Below are positions 1 to 10,300 of a DNA stretch of 64,000 bases, piece by piece. The notes beneath the pieces were generated by a model, which did not search any database, had not been told where the DNA came from, and was given only the letters and a program-made list of their open reading frames with translations. The stretch spans positions 682,001 through 746,000 of the forward strand of contig NZ_JAIWNB010000002.1 in assembly GCF_020215705.1 (NCBI RefSeq), given 5' to 3'. The position numbers and the translations under genes are program-made. This stretch comes from Nonomuraea aurantiaca (GTDB taxonomy: Bacteria > Actinomycetota > Actinomycetes > Streptosporangiales > Streptosporangiaceae). Numbering within the stretch: position 1 is the stretch's first letter; every line of letters starts with the position of its first letter.

Positions 1-192
1 GGGATTTATGGGTTCAATGAGGGCTATGTCGCTTGGGTGCGAGAGCCTGATCTCGACGACCCGGCCACCCTGCCCAGTACGGTCGGCGGGGGCTGCATCG
101 TGATCGACAAAGTGTCCGGTGAGGTGGTCACCCGGCCGCTCCTCGATCCGGAAACGGTTGCCGAGCTCTGGCCCGGCCGTACCCCTCGCTGA
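1..192 (+). CDS. C-terminal fragment of a YrhB/Imm35-like domain protein (5' end outside window)
   Basis: Reading frame 1 is open from the first base to a TGA at 190-192, giving about 63 residues. The fragment includes GFNEGYVAWVREPD and GGGCIVIDKVSGEVV, a pattern I associate with the small YrhB/Imm35-type domain often found as an immunity or toxin-accessory domain in actinobacteria. The 5' end lies outside the window, so total length and partner domains cannot be judged. Family assignment is from memory of the motif, not a search. Confidence 0.5.
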   Translation, partial: GIYGFNEGYVAWVREPDLDDPATLPSTVGGGCIVIDKVSGEVVTRPLLDPETVAELWPGRTPR

Positions 193-306
193 TCGGCCGT
201 ACCCGGACGAGCGGGGGCCGGGGTGCGGGACGGCGAGGGATGCGGCTCGCCGCCCCGCATGGTTTCCTATCCGGAAATTGTCGTCTTTATCGTGATTTGT
301 CGGTGT

Positions 307-2799
307 TTATCCGGTTGCTAGTGAGCCCACGATCGACGCCCGAGCCGCCCGCCGCGCCGGTAGTACCGCGGCCAGCACCCCGGCCAGCCCCGACAGCACC
401 ACGAACAGCGTGATCTGTCCCACCGGCACCACGAACCAGGCACCATCGATCATCGCCCGCATCGCCGCCCACCCGAACACGCCGCCGAGCACCACCCCGA
501 CCACCGCCCCGATGAGCCCGAGCACCAGCGCCTCCACCGAGAGCATCCGCCGCAGCTGTGACCTGGTCAGCCCGAGGGCCCGCAGCAGTGCCGACTCCCT
601 GGTCCGCTCATGTACCGACAGCGACAGCGTGTTGGCGATGCCTAGCAGCGAGATCAGGATCGCCAGGCCCAGCAGCCCGGTGATGATCATCAGCAACATG
701 TCCAGCGTGTCGTCGAACTGCCCCCGCACCTCCGTCGCGCTCGTCACCTGGACCATCGGGTAGGCCGCCGTCGCCGCGTCCACCACCTTGCGCGCCTGGG
801 CGGGGGGCACGCCGTCCTTGATGTTCACCATCAGCCGCGTGTCGGGTAGCCGGCCGAAGTACTCCTCGAAGGGCTGCTCGGCCACGGTGAACATCGGCAG
901 GGACGCATCGCCCGAGAGAACGGCGACCACCCGCAACGTGACGGTCCCGCCCTTGGGGGTCCGCACCGCCACTGTGCCGCCGACCCGCAGCCCGAACTGG
1001 TTGGCCGCGGGGACGGCCACCGCGACCTGCCCCGGCTCCAGCCGGTCCAGCGAACCGGACCGTACCTCCGGCTTGAAGGGGCCGTTGAAGGTGCCGACCC
1101 GCACCGAATCGCCGGAGCCGGAGATCTTGGCCTTGGCCGCGCGGATCTGGACGACCGAGGCCAGTTCCGGACTGCGCCGCAGCGCGTCGGCCACCGGCCG
1201 GGGGACGGCGGCGTCGCGCTCCTGGGGGGCCACCAGGTAGTCGATCGGGAACTGGTTGTCGAGCTTGGTCGTCATCGTCTCCCGCGTCGAGGCGGTGACC
1301 ACCGAGATCAGCGTCATGAGCGTCACGCCGATGGTCAGCGCCACGGTCGTGGTGGCGGCCCGGCGGGGATTGCGTCCGGAGTTGTCCACGGCCAGCCGTC
1401 CCGGCACGCCGAACAGCCTGGCCGGGATCCAGCCGATCAGCGCGCTCAGCGGCTTGACCAGCACCGGTCCGAGGATGAGCACCCCCAGGAAGGTCAGCGC
1501 GCCACCGCCCATGACGACGAAGAGCGGCACCATCTGGCCCGGCTCCATCCCCAGCGCCCCGTAGCCGGCCGCGCCGAGCCCGGCGATGAGGAAGAGCGCG
1601 GCGAGGACCACGCGTACGACGCCGGTACGGAACGTCTGCTCCTCCACCTGCATGCCCAGCGCCGCGATCGGCGCGACCCGGGTGGCGGCCCGCGCGGGCA
1701 GCAGGGCCGCCCCCACGGTGACCAGCAGGCCGAGGCCCAGCCCGCTGAGCACCATGACCGGGGTCAGCGCGATGGCCGCGTTCGTGGGCAGCGGGGCGTC
1801 GAGCGCGCCCAGTACGGCCAGCGTGGCCGCCCCCAGGCCGTAGCCCGCGAGCAGGCCGAGCGCGGACGACAGGAGGCCGACGGCGGTGGACTCCAGCACG
1901 ATCGAGCCGAACACCTGCCCGCGCGTGGCGCCGATGCAGCGCAGCAGCGCCATCTCCCTGGCCCGCTGCGCGACGAGGATGTTGAAGGTGTTGTAGATGA
2001 CCAGCGCGGCCACCAGCATGGCCACCAGGCCGAACAGCAGCAGGCCGGTGGTCAGCGACTCCATCTGGATGCCCGCCTCGGCCGCCAGGCCCTTGGCGAG
2101 CTCCGCGCCCGTCTTGACCACCGCTCCCGCTCCGGCGGCGGCGGCGACCGCCTGCTTGAGCCCCGCGCCGTCGCCCGCGATGTCGATCTCGGCGAAGCCC
2201 TTGGCGCCGGTCATCCGCTGAGCCGTGGCCGGGGTGAAACCGACCGCGCCGGTGTAGGCCAGCGTCTGGTCCAGGCCGGTGTCCATGACGCCGACCAGCC
2301 TGAACCGCTGCTCGCGGTGCCGGGAGTCGAGCACGGTGATCGTGTCGCCGAGCTTGAGGCCCTGGGCCTTGGTGGTGTTCTTGTCGAGCACCGCCGCCTG
2401 GTCGTCGGACCCGGGGCCGGTGCCGCTGAGTATGGTGGTGCGGCCGAGCCGGCCGGTCACGATCGAGACGGCCGTGGTCGGCGCGTTCCCGACCACCTTG
2501 CCGTCCTTGCCCAGCAACGGCGCGCTGCCGCGGATCAGCCCTTGTGCCTCCAGCACGCCGGACAGGCCGCGCACCTGGTCGAGCAGGCGTTCCGGCAGCG
2601 CCCCCTCGTGGTCCTCGGGCAGTACGGCCAGGCCGACCTTGTCCGCCTCGGCCGTGGCCTGCTGCGACAAGCCGGCTTTGACGGTGTCGGTCAGCACGAA
2701 CGTACCGGCGATGAAGCCGACGCCCAGCGTGATCGCCAGCGAGGTGAGCAGCAGCCGCAGTTTGTGCGCGCGCAGCCCGGCCAGAGTCGTCCTCAGCAA
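307..2799 (-). CDS. FtsX/MacB-type ABC transporter permease
   Basis: An 830-residue membrane protein with the duplicated FtsX layout. It has an N-terminal membrane segment after the start ([17 protein letters not shown]), a large extracytoplasmic MacB_PCD-like domain, three TM segments from about residue 250, a second copy of the domain from about 480 ([16 protein letters not shown]), and three C-terminal TM segments. The family works as non-canonical ABC exporters or mechanotransmitters rather than classic importers. The TTG start lies one base after the stop of the ATPase gene, and GGAG in the ATPase 3' end can serve as ribosome binding site. It is cotranscribed with the ATPase and lies below a histidine kinase/response regulator pair, suggesting regulation by that system. 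The substrate is unknown. Confidence 0.93.
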   Translation of the reverse strand: MLRTTLAGLRAHKLRLLLTSLAITLGVGFIAGTFVLTDTVKAGLSQQATAEADKVGLAVLPEDHEGALPERLLDQVRGLSGVLEAQGLIRGSAPLLGKDGKVVGNAPTTAVSIVTGRLGRTTILSGTGPGSDDQAAVLDKNTTKAQGLKLGDTITVLDSRHREQRFRLVGVMDTGLDQTLAYTGAVGFTPATAQRMTGAKGFAEIDIAGDGAGLKQAVAAAAGAGAVVKTGAELAKGLAAEAGIQMESLTTGLLLFGLVAMLVAALVIYNTFNILVAQRAREMALLRCIGATRGQVFGSIVLESTAVGLLSSALGLLAGYGLGAATLAVLGALDAPLPTNAAIALTPVMVLSGLGLGLLVTVGAALLPARAATRVAPIAALGMQVEEQTFRTGVVRVVLAALFLIAGLGAAGYGALGMEPGQMVPLFVVMGGGALTFLGVLILGPVLVKPLSALIGWIPARLFGVPGRLAVDNSGRNPRRAATTTVALTIGVTLMTLISVVTASTRETMTTKLDNQFPIDYLVAPQERDAAVPRPVADALRRSPELASVVQIRAAKAKISGSGDSVRVGTFNGPFKPEVRSGSLDRLEPGQVAVAVPAANQFGLRVGGTVAVRTPKGGTVTLRVVAVLSGDASLPMFTVAEQPFEEYFGRLPDTRLMVNIKDGVPPAQARKVVDAATAAYPMVQVTSATEVRGQFDDTLDMLLMIITGLLGLAILISLLGIANTLSLSVHERTRESALLRALGLTRSQLRRMLSVEALVLGLIGAVVGVVLGGVFGWAAMRAMIDGAWFVVPVGQITLFVVLSGLAGVLAAVLPARRAARASIVGSLATG

Positions 2800-2800
2800 C

Positions 2801-3553
2801 TCAGGCCTCCAGCTTCATCAGCGTGTCGAGCACCGACTGCGGCGAGGGCGCGCTGATCTCGCTGACCAGCTCGCCGTCGCGCAGGAACACCACGCGGTCG
2901 GCGTACGCCGCGGCCACCGGGTCGTGCGTGACCATGACGATGGTCTGGCCGAGCTCGCGTACGGACGTGCGCAAGAACGACAGCACCTCGGCGCCGCTAC
3001 GCGAGTCGAGGTTGCCCGTCGGCTCGTCGGCGAAGATCACCTGAGGCTTGCTGATCAGCGCCCTGGCCACGGCGACGCGCTGCTGCTGGCCGCCGGACAG
3101 CTCGGTCGGCTTGTGGGCGAGCCGGTCCCGCAGGCCGACCGTCTCGATGACCCGGTCGAACAGCAGCCGGTCCGGCTGGCGGGCGGCGATCTCCAGGGGC
3201 AGGCGGATGTTCTGCTCGGCGGTCAGCGTCGGCAGCAGGTTGAACGCCTGGAAGATGAAGCCGATCCGCTCGCGGCGCAGCAGCGTGAGCTGTTTGTCGT
3301 TGAGCCCGGTGAGCTCCACGTCGCCGATGTGCACGGTGCCGGAGGTCGCGGTGTCGAGCCCGGCCAGGCAGTGCATGAGCGTGGACTTGCCGGAACCGGA
3401 CGGGCCCATGATCGCGGTGAACGCGCCCGTCGCGAAGGCGACGTCCACACCGCGGAGGGCATGGACCTGCGCGTCGCCCTGGCCGTACACCTTGGTCAGC
3501 GCTCTGGCCACCACCGCCTCGGGGGCCTGCCGGCGGGTATCGGTGAGGGTCAC
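2801..3553 (-). CDS. ABC transporter ATP-binding protein (LolD/MacB type)
   Basis: A nucleotide-binding subunit of about 250 residues. Walker A is GPSGSGKST, the signature is [15 protein letters not shown], and Walker B is [12 protein letters not shown] followed by the H-loop in VMVTHD. The DEPTGNLD form is typical of LolD/MacB/FtsE-type ATPases that partner FtsX-fold permeases, and such a permease follows directly. I place the start at the GTG at 3553 because AAGGAG lies five bases upstream. A GTG at 3559 in the same frame would overlap that site and is less likely. Confidence 0.93.
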   Translation of the reverse strand: MTLTDTRRQAPEAVVARALTKVYGQGDAQVHALRGVDVAFATGAFTAIMGPSGSGKSTLMHCLAGLDTATSGTVHIGDVELTGLNDKQLTLLRRERIGFIFQAFNLLPTLTAEQNIRLPLEIAARQPDRLLFDRVIETVGLRDRLAHKPTELSGGQQQRVAVARALISKPQVIFADEPTGNLDSRSGAEVLSFLRTSVRELGQTIVMVTHDPVAAAYADRVVFLRDGELVSEISAPSPQSVLDTLMKLEA

Positions 3554-3658
3554 GTTCACTCCTTGTCGTCTGCGGGAACGTGACCAACCTAGGAGCGGAA
3601 AATGCAGGAAATATGGGCCCCGAGGAGGGGTTTTGTGTAGGTCCTGAGATGACCCGGG

Positions 3659-4309
3659 TCAGCCTTTCGTCTGACGTGTCGGGACCACCAGGCCCGCCTC
3701 GTACGCGTAGACCACCACCTGGGCGCGGTCCCGCAGCCCCAGCTTGGCCAGCACCCGGCCCAGGTGCGTCTTCACCGTGGCCTCCGCCACCTCCAGCCCG
3801 GCGGCGATCTCCATGTTGGACAGGCCGCGGGCCACCATGAGCAGCACCTCGCGCTCGCGCGGCGTCAGCTCTGACGCGGCCGCGAGCTCCTCCGTCGGCA
3901 GCTGTGCGGCGAACTTGGTGAGCATCCGCTTGAGCGTGCTCGGCGCCACGACGGCGTCGCCCGCGTGCACCGACCTGATCGCGGTCAGCAGGTCGGCCGG
4001 CGGCACGTCCTTGAGCAGGAAGCCCGAGGCGCCCGCCTTGACCGCCGCGAAGGCGTACTCGTCGAGGTCGAAGGTGGTCAGGATGAGCACCTTCGGGCCG
4101 TCGATCCGCCGGGTCGCCTCCACGCCGTCCATCCTCGGCATGCGTACGTCCATGAGCACCACGTCCACCTCGACGTCGCGCAGCACCTCCAGCGCCCGCA
4201 CCCCGTCACCGGCCTCGGCGACCACCTCGATGTCGGGCTGGGCGCCCAGCACCATCCTGAACCCGGCGCGCAACAACTCCTGGTCGTCGACCAGCATCAC
4301 CCGGATCAC
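3659..4309 (-). CDS. NarL/LuxR-family response regulator
   Basis: A 216-residue two-domain regulator. The receiver domain has the acidic pocket VDDQ, phospho-acceptor Asp54 in VLMDVRMPRMDG, and the conserved Lys in LLKD. The C-terminal LuxR helix-turn-helix is LTPREREVLLMVARGLSNMEIA with VKTHLGRVLAKLGLRDR. The GTG start shares one base with the TAG stop of the kinase gene (TAGTG), so the pair is translationally coupled. The ABC operon starts about 100 bp downstream on the same strand and is the likely target. Confidence 0.94.
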   Translation of the reverse strand: MIRVMLVDDQELLRAGFRMVLGAQPDIEVVAEAGDGVRALEVLRDVEVDVVLMDVRMPRMDGVEATRRIDGPKVLILTTFDLDEYAFAAVKAGASGFLLKDVPPADLLTAIRSVHAGDAVVAPSTLKRMLTKFAAQLPTEELAAASELTPREREVLLMVARGLSNMEIAAGLEVAEATVKTHLGRVLAKLGLRDRAQVVVYAYEAGLVVPTRQTKG

Positions 4310-5517
4310 TATGCCGCCCTGGTGTCCGGCACCGGCAGCCTGGCCAGCACCTCGAACCCGCCGCCCGATCTCGGCCCGGCCGCCACCTCTCCGCCGTACA
4401 TGCCGACCCGCTCGCGCATCCCCACCAGCCCGTGCCCGTCGGGGCTGCGTGGTGCCGCCGCGCCCCTGCCGTCGTCGGTCACCCGCACGACCAGCTCGCG
4501 CCCGGCGTACCGCAGCTCGACCAGCGCGCGGACGCCGGGGCCGCCGTGCTTGAGCGCGTTCGTCAGCGCCTCCTGCACGATGCGGTAGACCGCGAGCTGC
4601 TGCCCCTCGGGCAGCTCGCCCGGCGGCCCGCCGACCCGCAGCCGCGCGGGCACGCCCGCGCCGCGCACCAGCTCCTCCAGCTGCGCGAGGCCCGGCTGCG
4701 GCGTGTAGTCCGTCCCGTCGGACCCCTCTTCCCGCAGCACGCCGACCAGCCTGCGCATCTCGGCGAGCGCCTCGCGCCCGGTCTTGGAGATGGTGTGTAC
4801 GGCCTCCCGCGCCTGGTCGGGGTCGCTGTCGATGGCGTACCCGGCGCCGTCGGCCTGGACCACCATCACGCTGACGTTGTGGGCCACCACGTCGTGCAAC
4901 TCCCTGGCGATCCTGGTGCGCTCGGCCGCGGCCGCCATCCGGGCCTGCTGGTCGCGCTCGCGCTCGGCCCGTTCCGCCCGCTCCTCCAGGCTCTCCAGAT
5001 AGCGGCTGCGCGTCCTGGCGTACAGGCCGGTCAGCCAGACCGTCACGACGAGGATCGAGCCGCTGAAGAAGATGCTGAACGTCGGCGTCTGCCAGCGCAC
5101 GATGACCATGAACACGCCGAGCTCGGCCACCAGGCCCGAGGCGATCGCCCAAGGGAACCCGCACCGGAAGGCCACCGAGTAGAGCGCCACCAGCACCGCG
5201 ATGTTGGCCGGCATCGGATCGATCTTGGCCAGCCACTGCCCGAAACAGGCCAGTGAGAGGATCGTGAAGACGGTCAGCGGCCGGTCCCGCCGCCACAGCA
5301 GCGGGACGATCAGCACCGCGCAGAGCCCGAGGTAGCCGCTCACCCCGACGTACAGATTGCCGTTGTCGAACGGGCCGTTCTCCCCGTACGGCACGGCCAT
5401 GAACAGGCAGAACACTGCCAGCGGCGCCACCCGGAGGGCGTCCATGAGCCTGCCATGGCGCCCTGACCATCCCATTACCCTGCCGAACACATCATTACGA
5501 TACGGAGGCTTTGGCAT
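4309..5517 (-). CDS. NarL-family sensor histidine kinase
   Basis: A 402-residue kinase. Four to five N-terminal TM segments fill about residues 28-165, followed by a short coiled coil of charged repeats (EERAERAERERDQQAR). The HisKA_3 box has phospho-acceptor His208 in RTRIARELHDVVAHNVSV, and the C-terminal HATPase has VQEALTNALKH (N box) and DDGRGA (G1 box). There is no separate extracellular sensor domain, as in membrane-stress kinases of the LiaS/DesK style. It is the first gene of a kinase-regulator-ABC run on the minus strand, a common arrangement for exporters induced by envelope stress. The signal is unknown. Confidence 0.92.
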   Translation of the reverse strand: MPKPPYRNDVFGRVMGWSGRHGRLMDALRVAPLAVFCLFMAVPYGENGPFDNGNLYVGVSGYLGLCAVLIVPLLWRRDRPLTVFTILSLACFGQWLAKIDPMPANIAVLVALYSVAFRCGFPWAIASGLVAELGVFMVIVRWQTPTFSIFFSGSILVVTVWLTGLYARTRSRYLESLEERAERAERERDQQARMAAAAERTRIARELHDVVAHNVSVMVVQADGAGYAIDSDPDQAREAVHTISKTGREALAEMRRLVGVLREEGSDGTDYTPQPGLAQLEELVRGAGVPARLRVGGPPGELPEGQQLAVYRIVQEALTNALKHGGPGVRALVELRYAGRELVVRVTDDGRGAAAPRSPDGHGLVGMRERVGMYGGEVAAGPRSGGGFEVLARLPVPDTRAA

Positions 5518-5636
5518 GGGTTTGTCAGTCTGGAGGGGGAGGTTCGGCTACGACTCAGGTCTTACATCAGCCTTACGGGACATAGGGCACTCTTGTCGTT
5601 GGGAGCGCCCTTACGGGCGAGTAAAGGGAGATCGTG

Positions 5637-6155
5637 ATGGCGGATCATGATCGTGATGCCGGGTCGCGTGGCGAAGAGGAAGCGCCACGCGACCCGACCC
5701 CTGGAGACCGGCCCGCCGCTCCCCCCGACGCGGAAGCGGCGACCACCCGGGTCTCGGGCCCGCCGCCAGGAAGCGGGTGGGCGACAGCGGCTCCGCCACC
5801 ACCACCTCCGCGCTCTGACAGCTTCCGCGACTTCTTCCGGCTGAAGCCCACGCAGATCATCGGTGCCGGCCTGATCGGGCTGATCATCGGCGGCGTGCTC
5901 GGGGGCGGCGCCGTGGCGGTGATCAGCGGCATGGTCCACCGAGGCGACACCGCGCGCGTCTACTGGCAGGACTGGGAGCGCTATCCCGGCTACCAGGACT
6001 GTCGTCCGGGCCCTTACGGGAGTTACTGCCGGCGGCTGCCGCCGTACCCCGGTCCGTATCAGGTGCCCGCGACTCCGTATCCGTTGCCCACGGTGGTGCC
6101 TACGATGATGCCCCCCAGCGTCATGCCCACGCCGATGCCCACCAAGACCGGTTAA
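5637..6155 (+). CDS. Single-pass membrane protein with proline-rich ends, unknown function
   Basis: About 172 residues with no recognised domain. The N-terminal 60 residues are acidic and proline-rich (DNA about 5690-5815). One hydrophobic glycine-rich segment follows (IIGAGLIGLIIGGVLGGGAV), then an outward-facing tail rich in Pro, Tyr and Arg with four Cys or Tyr-Pro motifs (YPGYQDC, GSYCRRLPPYP). A GAGTAAAGGGAG ribosome binding site sits six bases before the ATG at 5637; the GTG directly in front (5634) is the alternative. The stop TAA overlaps the convergent stop of the next gene within one TTAA. Confidence 0.75.
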   Translation: MADHDRDAGSRGEEEAPRDPTPGDRPAAPPDAEAATTRVSGPPPGSGWATAAPPPPPPRSDSFRDFFRLKPTQIIGAGLIGLIIGGVLGGGAVAVISGMVHRGDTARVYWQDWERYPGYQDCRPGPYGSYCRRLPPYPGPYQVPATPYPLPTVVPTMMPPSVMPTPMPTKTG

Positions 6156-7186
6156 GGCGCCCGCAGCCCGGATCCGCGATCCAGGACCAGCAGATCGTGC
6201 TGCGCGGCCAGGAACCCGGCGTGGAACCGCGTACGGGCCCCCAGCCGCTCGCACAGCTCCTGCACCCGCCGCTGCACCGTACGCGGGCTGAGACCGAGCT
6301 GCCGCGCGATAGCGTCGTCCTTCATCCCCACCGCCAGCAGGGCGAGCACCTCGGTGTCGCCCGGCTGCGGCCACACGTCCCGCTCGATGTGCGCGGCCGG
6401 GTCCGCTGACAGCCGCAGCGGCACGGCCGCCTGCCACAGCACCTCGAACAGCCCGACGAGCGCGTCGAGCAGCGCCGACGGATGGACGACCAGTGCGCTC
6501 TCCACCGCCCGGTCCTCATCGGACACCAGCGGCAGCATGGCTGTACGGCCGTCGGCGATGGCCAGCTTGACGGGCACCTGCCCCAGCCGGGCCTGCTCGC
6601 CGTCGGCGATCGCCTGCCGCGTGTGCGCCAGCATGCCGGGCTCCTCGAACGCCAGCGGTCCGTAGATGCCGCGGACGGCCGGGCCCTGGTGGGCGGCGCG
6701 CTGCTGGTTCTCCTGATCGTCCAGGATGTCGACCGCGTACGGCGGGCGCACCAGCACGAGCATCTCGGCCGTGACGCTGCGTTCGAGCTGGAGATAGCGG
6801 CGGGCGACGGCGTAACGGCCGGTCACCACCTCCAGCACCTCCTCGGGATGCGGTCCGGTGCGGTCGGCCACCTCGGTGGCGAGCAGCGCCGCGGCGGCCC
6901 GGCTGTGCGTGATCTCCTCCTGGCGGCGGGCCACCAGCACGTCGATGGCGATGTTCGGCGGCGTGGCGATCAGCCGTAAGGGTCGGCCGGCCACCCGGGA
7001 GATCAGCCCGAGGTCCTCCAGCCTGGGCAGCATCCGGCGGATGGCGGCGGCGGACGCGCCGGTCTCGGTGGCCAGCTGGCTCAGCGTCGCGGGCCCGTGG
7101 CGGAGCAGCGCCCGATAGGCCGTCTCCTCGGCGACGCTGACCCCGAGGCCCTCCAGCAGCCGCCGTTGCGCCATGCCCGCCCCCAT
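6152..7186 (-). CDS. TrmB-like/LuxR-HTH hybrid transcriptional regulator
   Basis: A 344-residue regulator with two DNA-binding-like ends. Residues 8-65 form a TrmB-type winged helix (VAEETAYRALLRHGPATLSQ, then ASAAAIRRMLPRLEDLGLI). The C-terminus carries a LuxR-type helix-turn-helix (LAVGMKDDAIARQLGLSPRT, then VQRRVQELCERLGARTR). The middle resembles the sugar- or effector-binding part of TrmB proteins. In actinomycetes such proteins often sit next to secreted subtilases, and here a subtilase starts divergently 141 bp away, so it is a candidate regulator of that gene and of itself. A palindromic site lies between them. Confidence 0.82.
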   Translation of the reverse strand: MGAGMAQRRLLEGLGVSVAEETAYRALLRHGPATLSQLATETGASAAAIRRMLPRLEDLGLISRVAGRPLRLIATPPNIAIDVLVARRQEEITHSRAAAALLATEVADRTGPHPEEVLEVVTGRYAVARRYLQLERSVTAEMLVLVRPPYAVDILDDQENQQRAAHQGPAVRGIYGPLAFEEPGMLAHTRQAIADGEQARLGQVPVKLAIADGRTAMLPLVSDEDRAVESALVVHPSALLDALVGLFEVLWQAAVPLRLSADPAAHIERDVWPQPGDTEVLALLAVGMKDDAIARQLGLSPRTVQRRVQELCERLGARTRFHAGFLAAQHDLLVLDRGSGLRAP

Positions 7187-7241
7187 CGTCCGGTCGTCCC
7201 GAACGGGAGCGTAGCCCAGGCGGGTTTACGACAAGTCGGGA

Positions 7242-7256
7242 TCTCGCCAGACGAGA
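7242..7256. promoter_or_regulatory. Inverted repeat TCTCG-N5-CGAGA in divergent promoter
   Basis: A perfect 5-bp inverted repeat with a 5-base spacer lies in the 141-bp gap between the TrmB/LuxR-type regulator and the secreted subtilase. It is the only clear palindrome there and is a candidate binding site for that regulator. This is inference from position and symmetry. Confidence 0.35.
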
Positions 7257-7327
7257 CCTATAGACCGGAACGCCCCCAGGTCACTAGGAATTGGGCCGGT
7301 ACATTTCTCGCCTTCTGGAGGTGGCCG

Positions 7328-10300
7328 ATGAGGCCCAGGCGTTGGACAGCGGTGGCCGCCTCCCTGGCGGTGGCCGCGGTCACCACGATGACCGGCACGG
7401 GCGTACGGGCCGACGATGCTCCCGCCCTCGTACCGAACCCCGCCGAGCACGGCTACGACCTCACGCTGATCACCGGCGACCAGGTGCACGTCGCCGTCGC
7501 CGCCGACGGTCGTCAGAAGGCGAGCGTCACGGCCGCCTCGCGCGGGGACGGGCCGCCGGCCGGGTTCCGGATCACCGAGGACGCCGGGCAGCTCACCGTC
7601 CTGCCCAGAGACGTGGAAGGGCTGGTCCCCGGCCGCCTCGACCCCGAGCTCTTCAACGTGACCGCCCTCGCCGCGCAGGGCTACACCGACGCGCGGTCGG
7701 ACGCCATCCCCCTCATCGTCACGTACGGGAAACAGAGCGCCATGCCGGCCGTCCCCGCGCTGAAGGCGGTCCGCACGCTGGAGAGCATCGGCGGCTCGGG
7801 CGTCCGGCTGGCCAAGAGCGCGGCGCGGGGCTTCGGCGGTGACCTGTCCGCGCTGGCCGCGGGCCGTACGAAGAGCCCGCTCGACGGCGTCACCAAGATC
7901 TGGCTCGACCGCAAGGTGGAGCCGGCGCTGGACCGCAGCGTGCCGCAGATCGGCGCGCCGGCCGCGTGGTCGGCGGGCTACGACGGCGCGGGCACGACGG
8001 TCGCGGTCCTGGACACCGGCGTCGACACCGGGCACCCGGACCTGGCGGGGAAGGTCGCCGACGAGCGCGACTTCACCGACAGCGGCAGCGCCACCGACGA
8101 GTTCGGGCACGGCACGCACGTCGCCGACATCATCGCGGGCAGCGGCGCGGCCTCCGGCGGCTCACGCAAGGGCGTCGCGCCCGGCGTCAAGCTGCTCAAC
8201 GGCCGGGTCCTGGACGCCAACGGCGAGGGACTCAGCTCGTGGATCATCGACGGGATGGAATGGGCGGCGGGGGAGAAGCACGCCGACATCGTGAACATGA
8301 GCCTGGGCGACCCCAGCCCCGGCGGGCCGCTCACCGACGCTCTGGGCGAGCTGTACGCGGGCTACGGAACGCTGTTCGTGGTGGCCGCGGGTAACAGGGG
8401 CTGTGAAGCCTGCGTCGGCAGCCCCGGAGACGCCCCCGCGGCGCTGACCGTCGGCGCGGTCGACGGCCAGGACCGGCTGGCCGACTTCTCCAGCTTCGGA
8501 CCCATCGGGCTGGAGCGCGCGGTCAAGCCCGACATCACCGCTCCGGGCGTCGGCATCGTCGCGGCGCGGGCGAAGGGCACCTCACTCGGCGAGCCGGTGG
8601 ACGAGCACTACACCCGCCTGTCCGGCACCTCCATGGCCACCCCGCACGTCGCCGGGGCCGCCGCCCTCCTGCGGCAGTCACGCCCCGGCATCTCGGCCGG
8701 GGAGCTGAAGGCCCTGCTCATGGGTACGGCCAAGCCCCTGCCCGGCATCCCGGTGGACAAGCGGGGCACCGGCCGGGTGGACGTGGCCGCGGCGCTCGGG
8801 GAGCCGGTGCTGGCCGCCCAGGGCCCGGTCGACTTCGGGCTGTCCGAGGTGTCCGCCGGCCGGCCGGTGACCCGCGAGGTCACCTACCGCAATCCCGGCA
8901 AGACCCCGGTCACCCTCGGCCTGGCCACCGGCGGCCCGTTCAGCGTCTCGCCCGCCGGGCTGTCCCTGCCCGGCGGCGCGCAGGGCGCGGTCCGGCTCAC
9001 CCTCGACCCGGCCAAGGCGCAGGCGGGGCGGCAGCGCGCGGAGCTCGTCGCGACACCGAACCAGGGGCCGCCGATCCGTACCTCGCTGACCGGCAACGTC
9101 GAGGTGAAGCGGGTCCGGCTGCGGGTGAGCGGGATCGCCAGGGACGGCCGCCCCGCGCAGGCGTACGCCACCGCGCTGAACGTGGACGACGGGACCCGCG
9201 ACGGCCGCGAGATGCCCGGGGACCCGGTGCGGCGATGCGAGAGCGACCCGGGCGCCTCGTGCGTGCTGGTGCCGCCCGGCACCTACTCCGTGCTCGGCGT
9301 CATCAACACCCTGCGCCCATCGGTCGACAGCATGTCCTACGCCGACCGCGGCACCGTGCTCAACCTGAGCTTCACCGGGGAGCCCGAGCTGAAGGTCACC
9401 GGTGACACCAAGGTCGTGCTCGACGCCCGCAAGGCGGTCGAGATGCGGGTCGACACGCCCGACCACGTGACCAAGCGGAACCGGGGCACGGCGACCAAGC
9501 TCATCTGGACCCGCGCGCCCGCCAAGGGCACACCGCTCACCGAGACGGTCCTTCAGGACGAGAGCGCCGACGAGACGTACTACCTGCAGCCCACCAAGCG
9601 CGTCACCAAGGGCCGGTTCGCCCTCGCCACCCGGTGGCACCTGGAGGCCCCCGCCATCACCCTGCGGACCGCCGGGCTGGAGCTGAACCCCGACTACGTC
9701 GACCCCGTCTGGTTCAGCGACGTGTCGGCCGACTTCCCCCGCCTCGACGGCTCCGCGCTGCTCCTGGCCGTGAACGCCGGGACCGGCACACCCGCGGACC
9801 TCAAGGGTCGCGACCTGCGCGGCAGGCTCGCACTGATCCGCCGCACGGCCGACCTGACGGTCGCCGCCCAGTCCAACGCCGCCGCGGCGGCCGGGGCCCG
9901 GATGGTCGCGGTCTACGGGGACCTGCCCGTGTCCGAGAGCGGGGTGAAGCTGAAGGTCCCGACCGTCGCGCTCACCGGCCAGGAGGGCGCCCGGCTGGCC
10001 GAGCGGCTGCGCGGGCTGCCGGTGCCCGTCCTGGCCAAGGGCATCGTGGCCAGCCCGTACGTGTACGACCTGTACCTCACCGAGGAGGGCAGGATCGGGG
10101 ACCGGCCCGACCACACCCTGCGGGCGAGGTCCCTGGCCCGGGTGGACTCGGACTTCTTCAGCCAGCTCGCCGACGACGTGACGCTCTCCGAGAGCCGCTT
10201 CGGCTGGCAGCCGTGGGAGACCACCTCCTGGGACACCGGCCGGCCCGTCCCCCGTACGCCGCGCGACCGGGTCGACTACCTCACCGCCGGTTCCGGGGTG

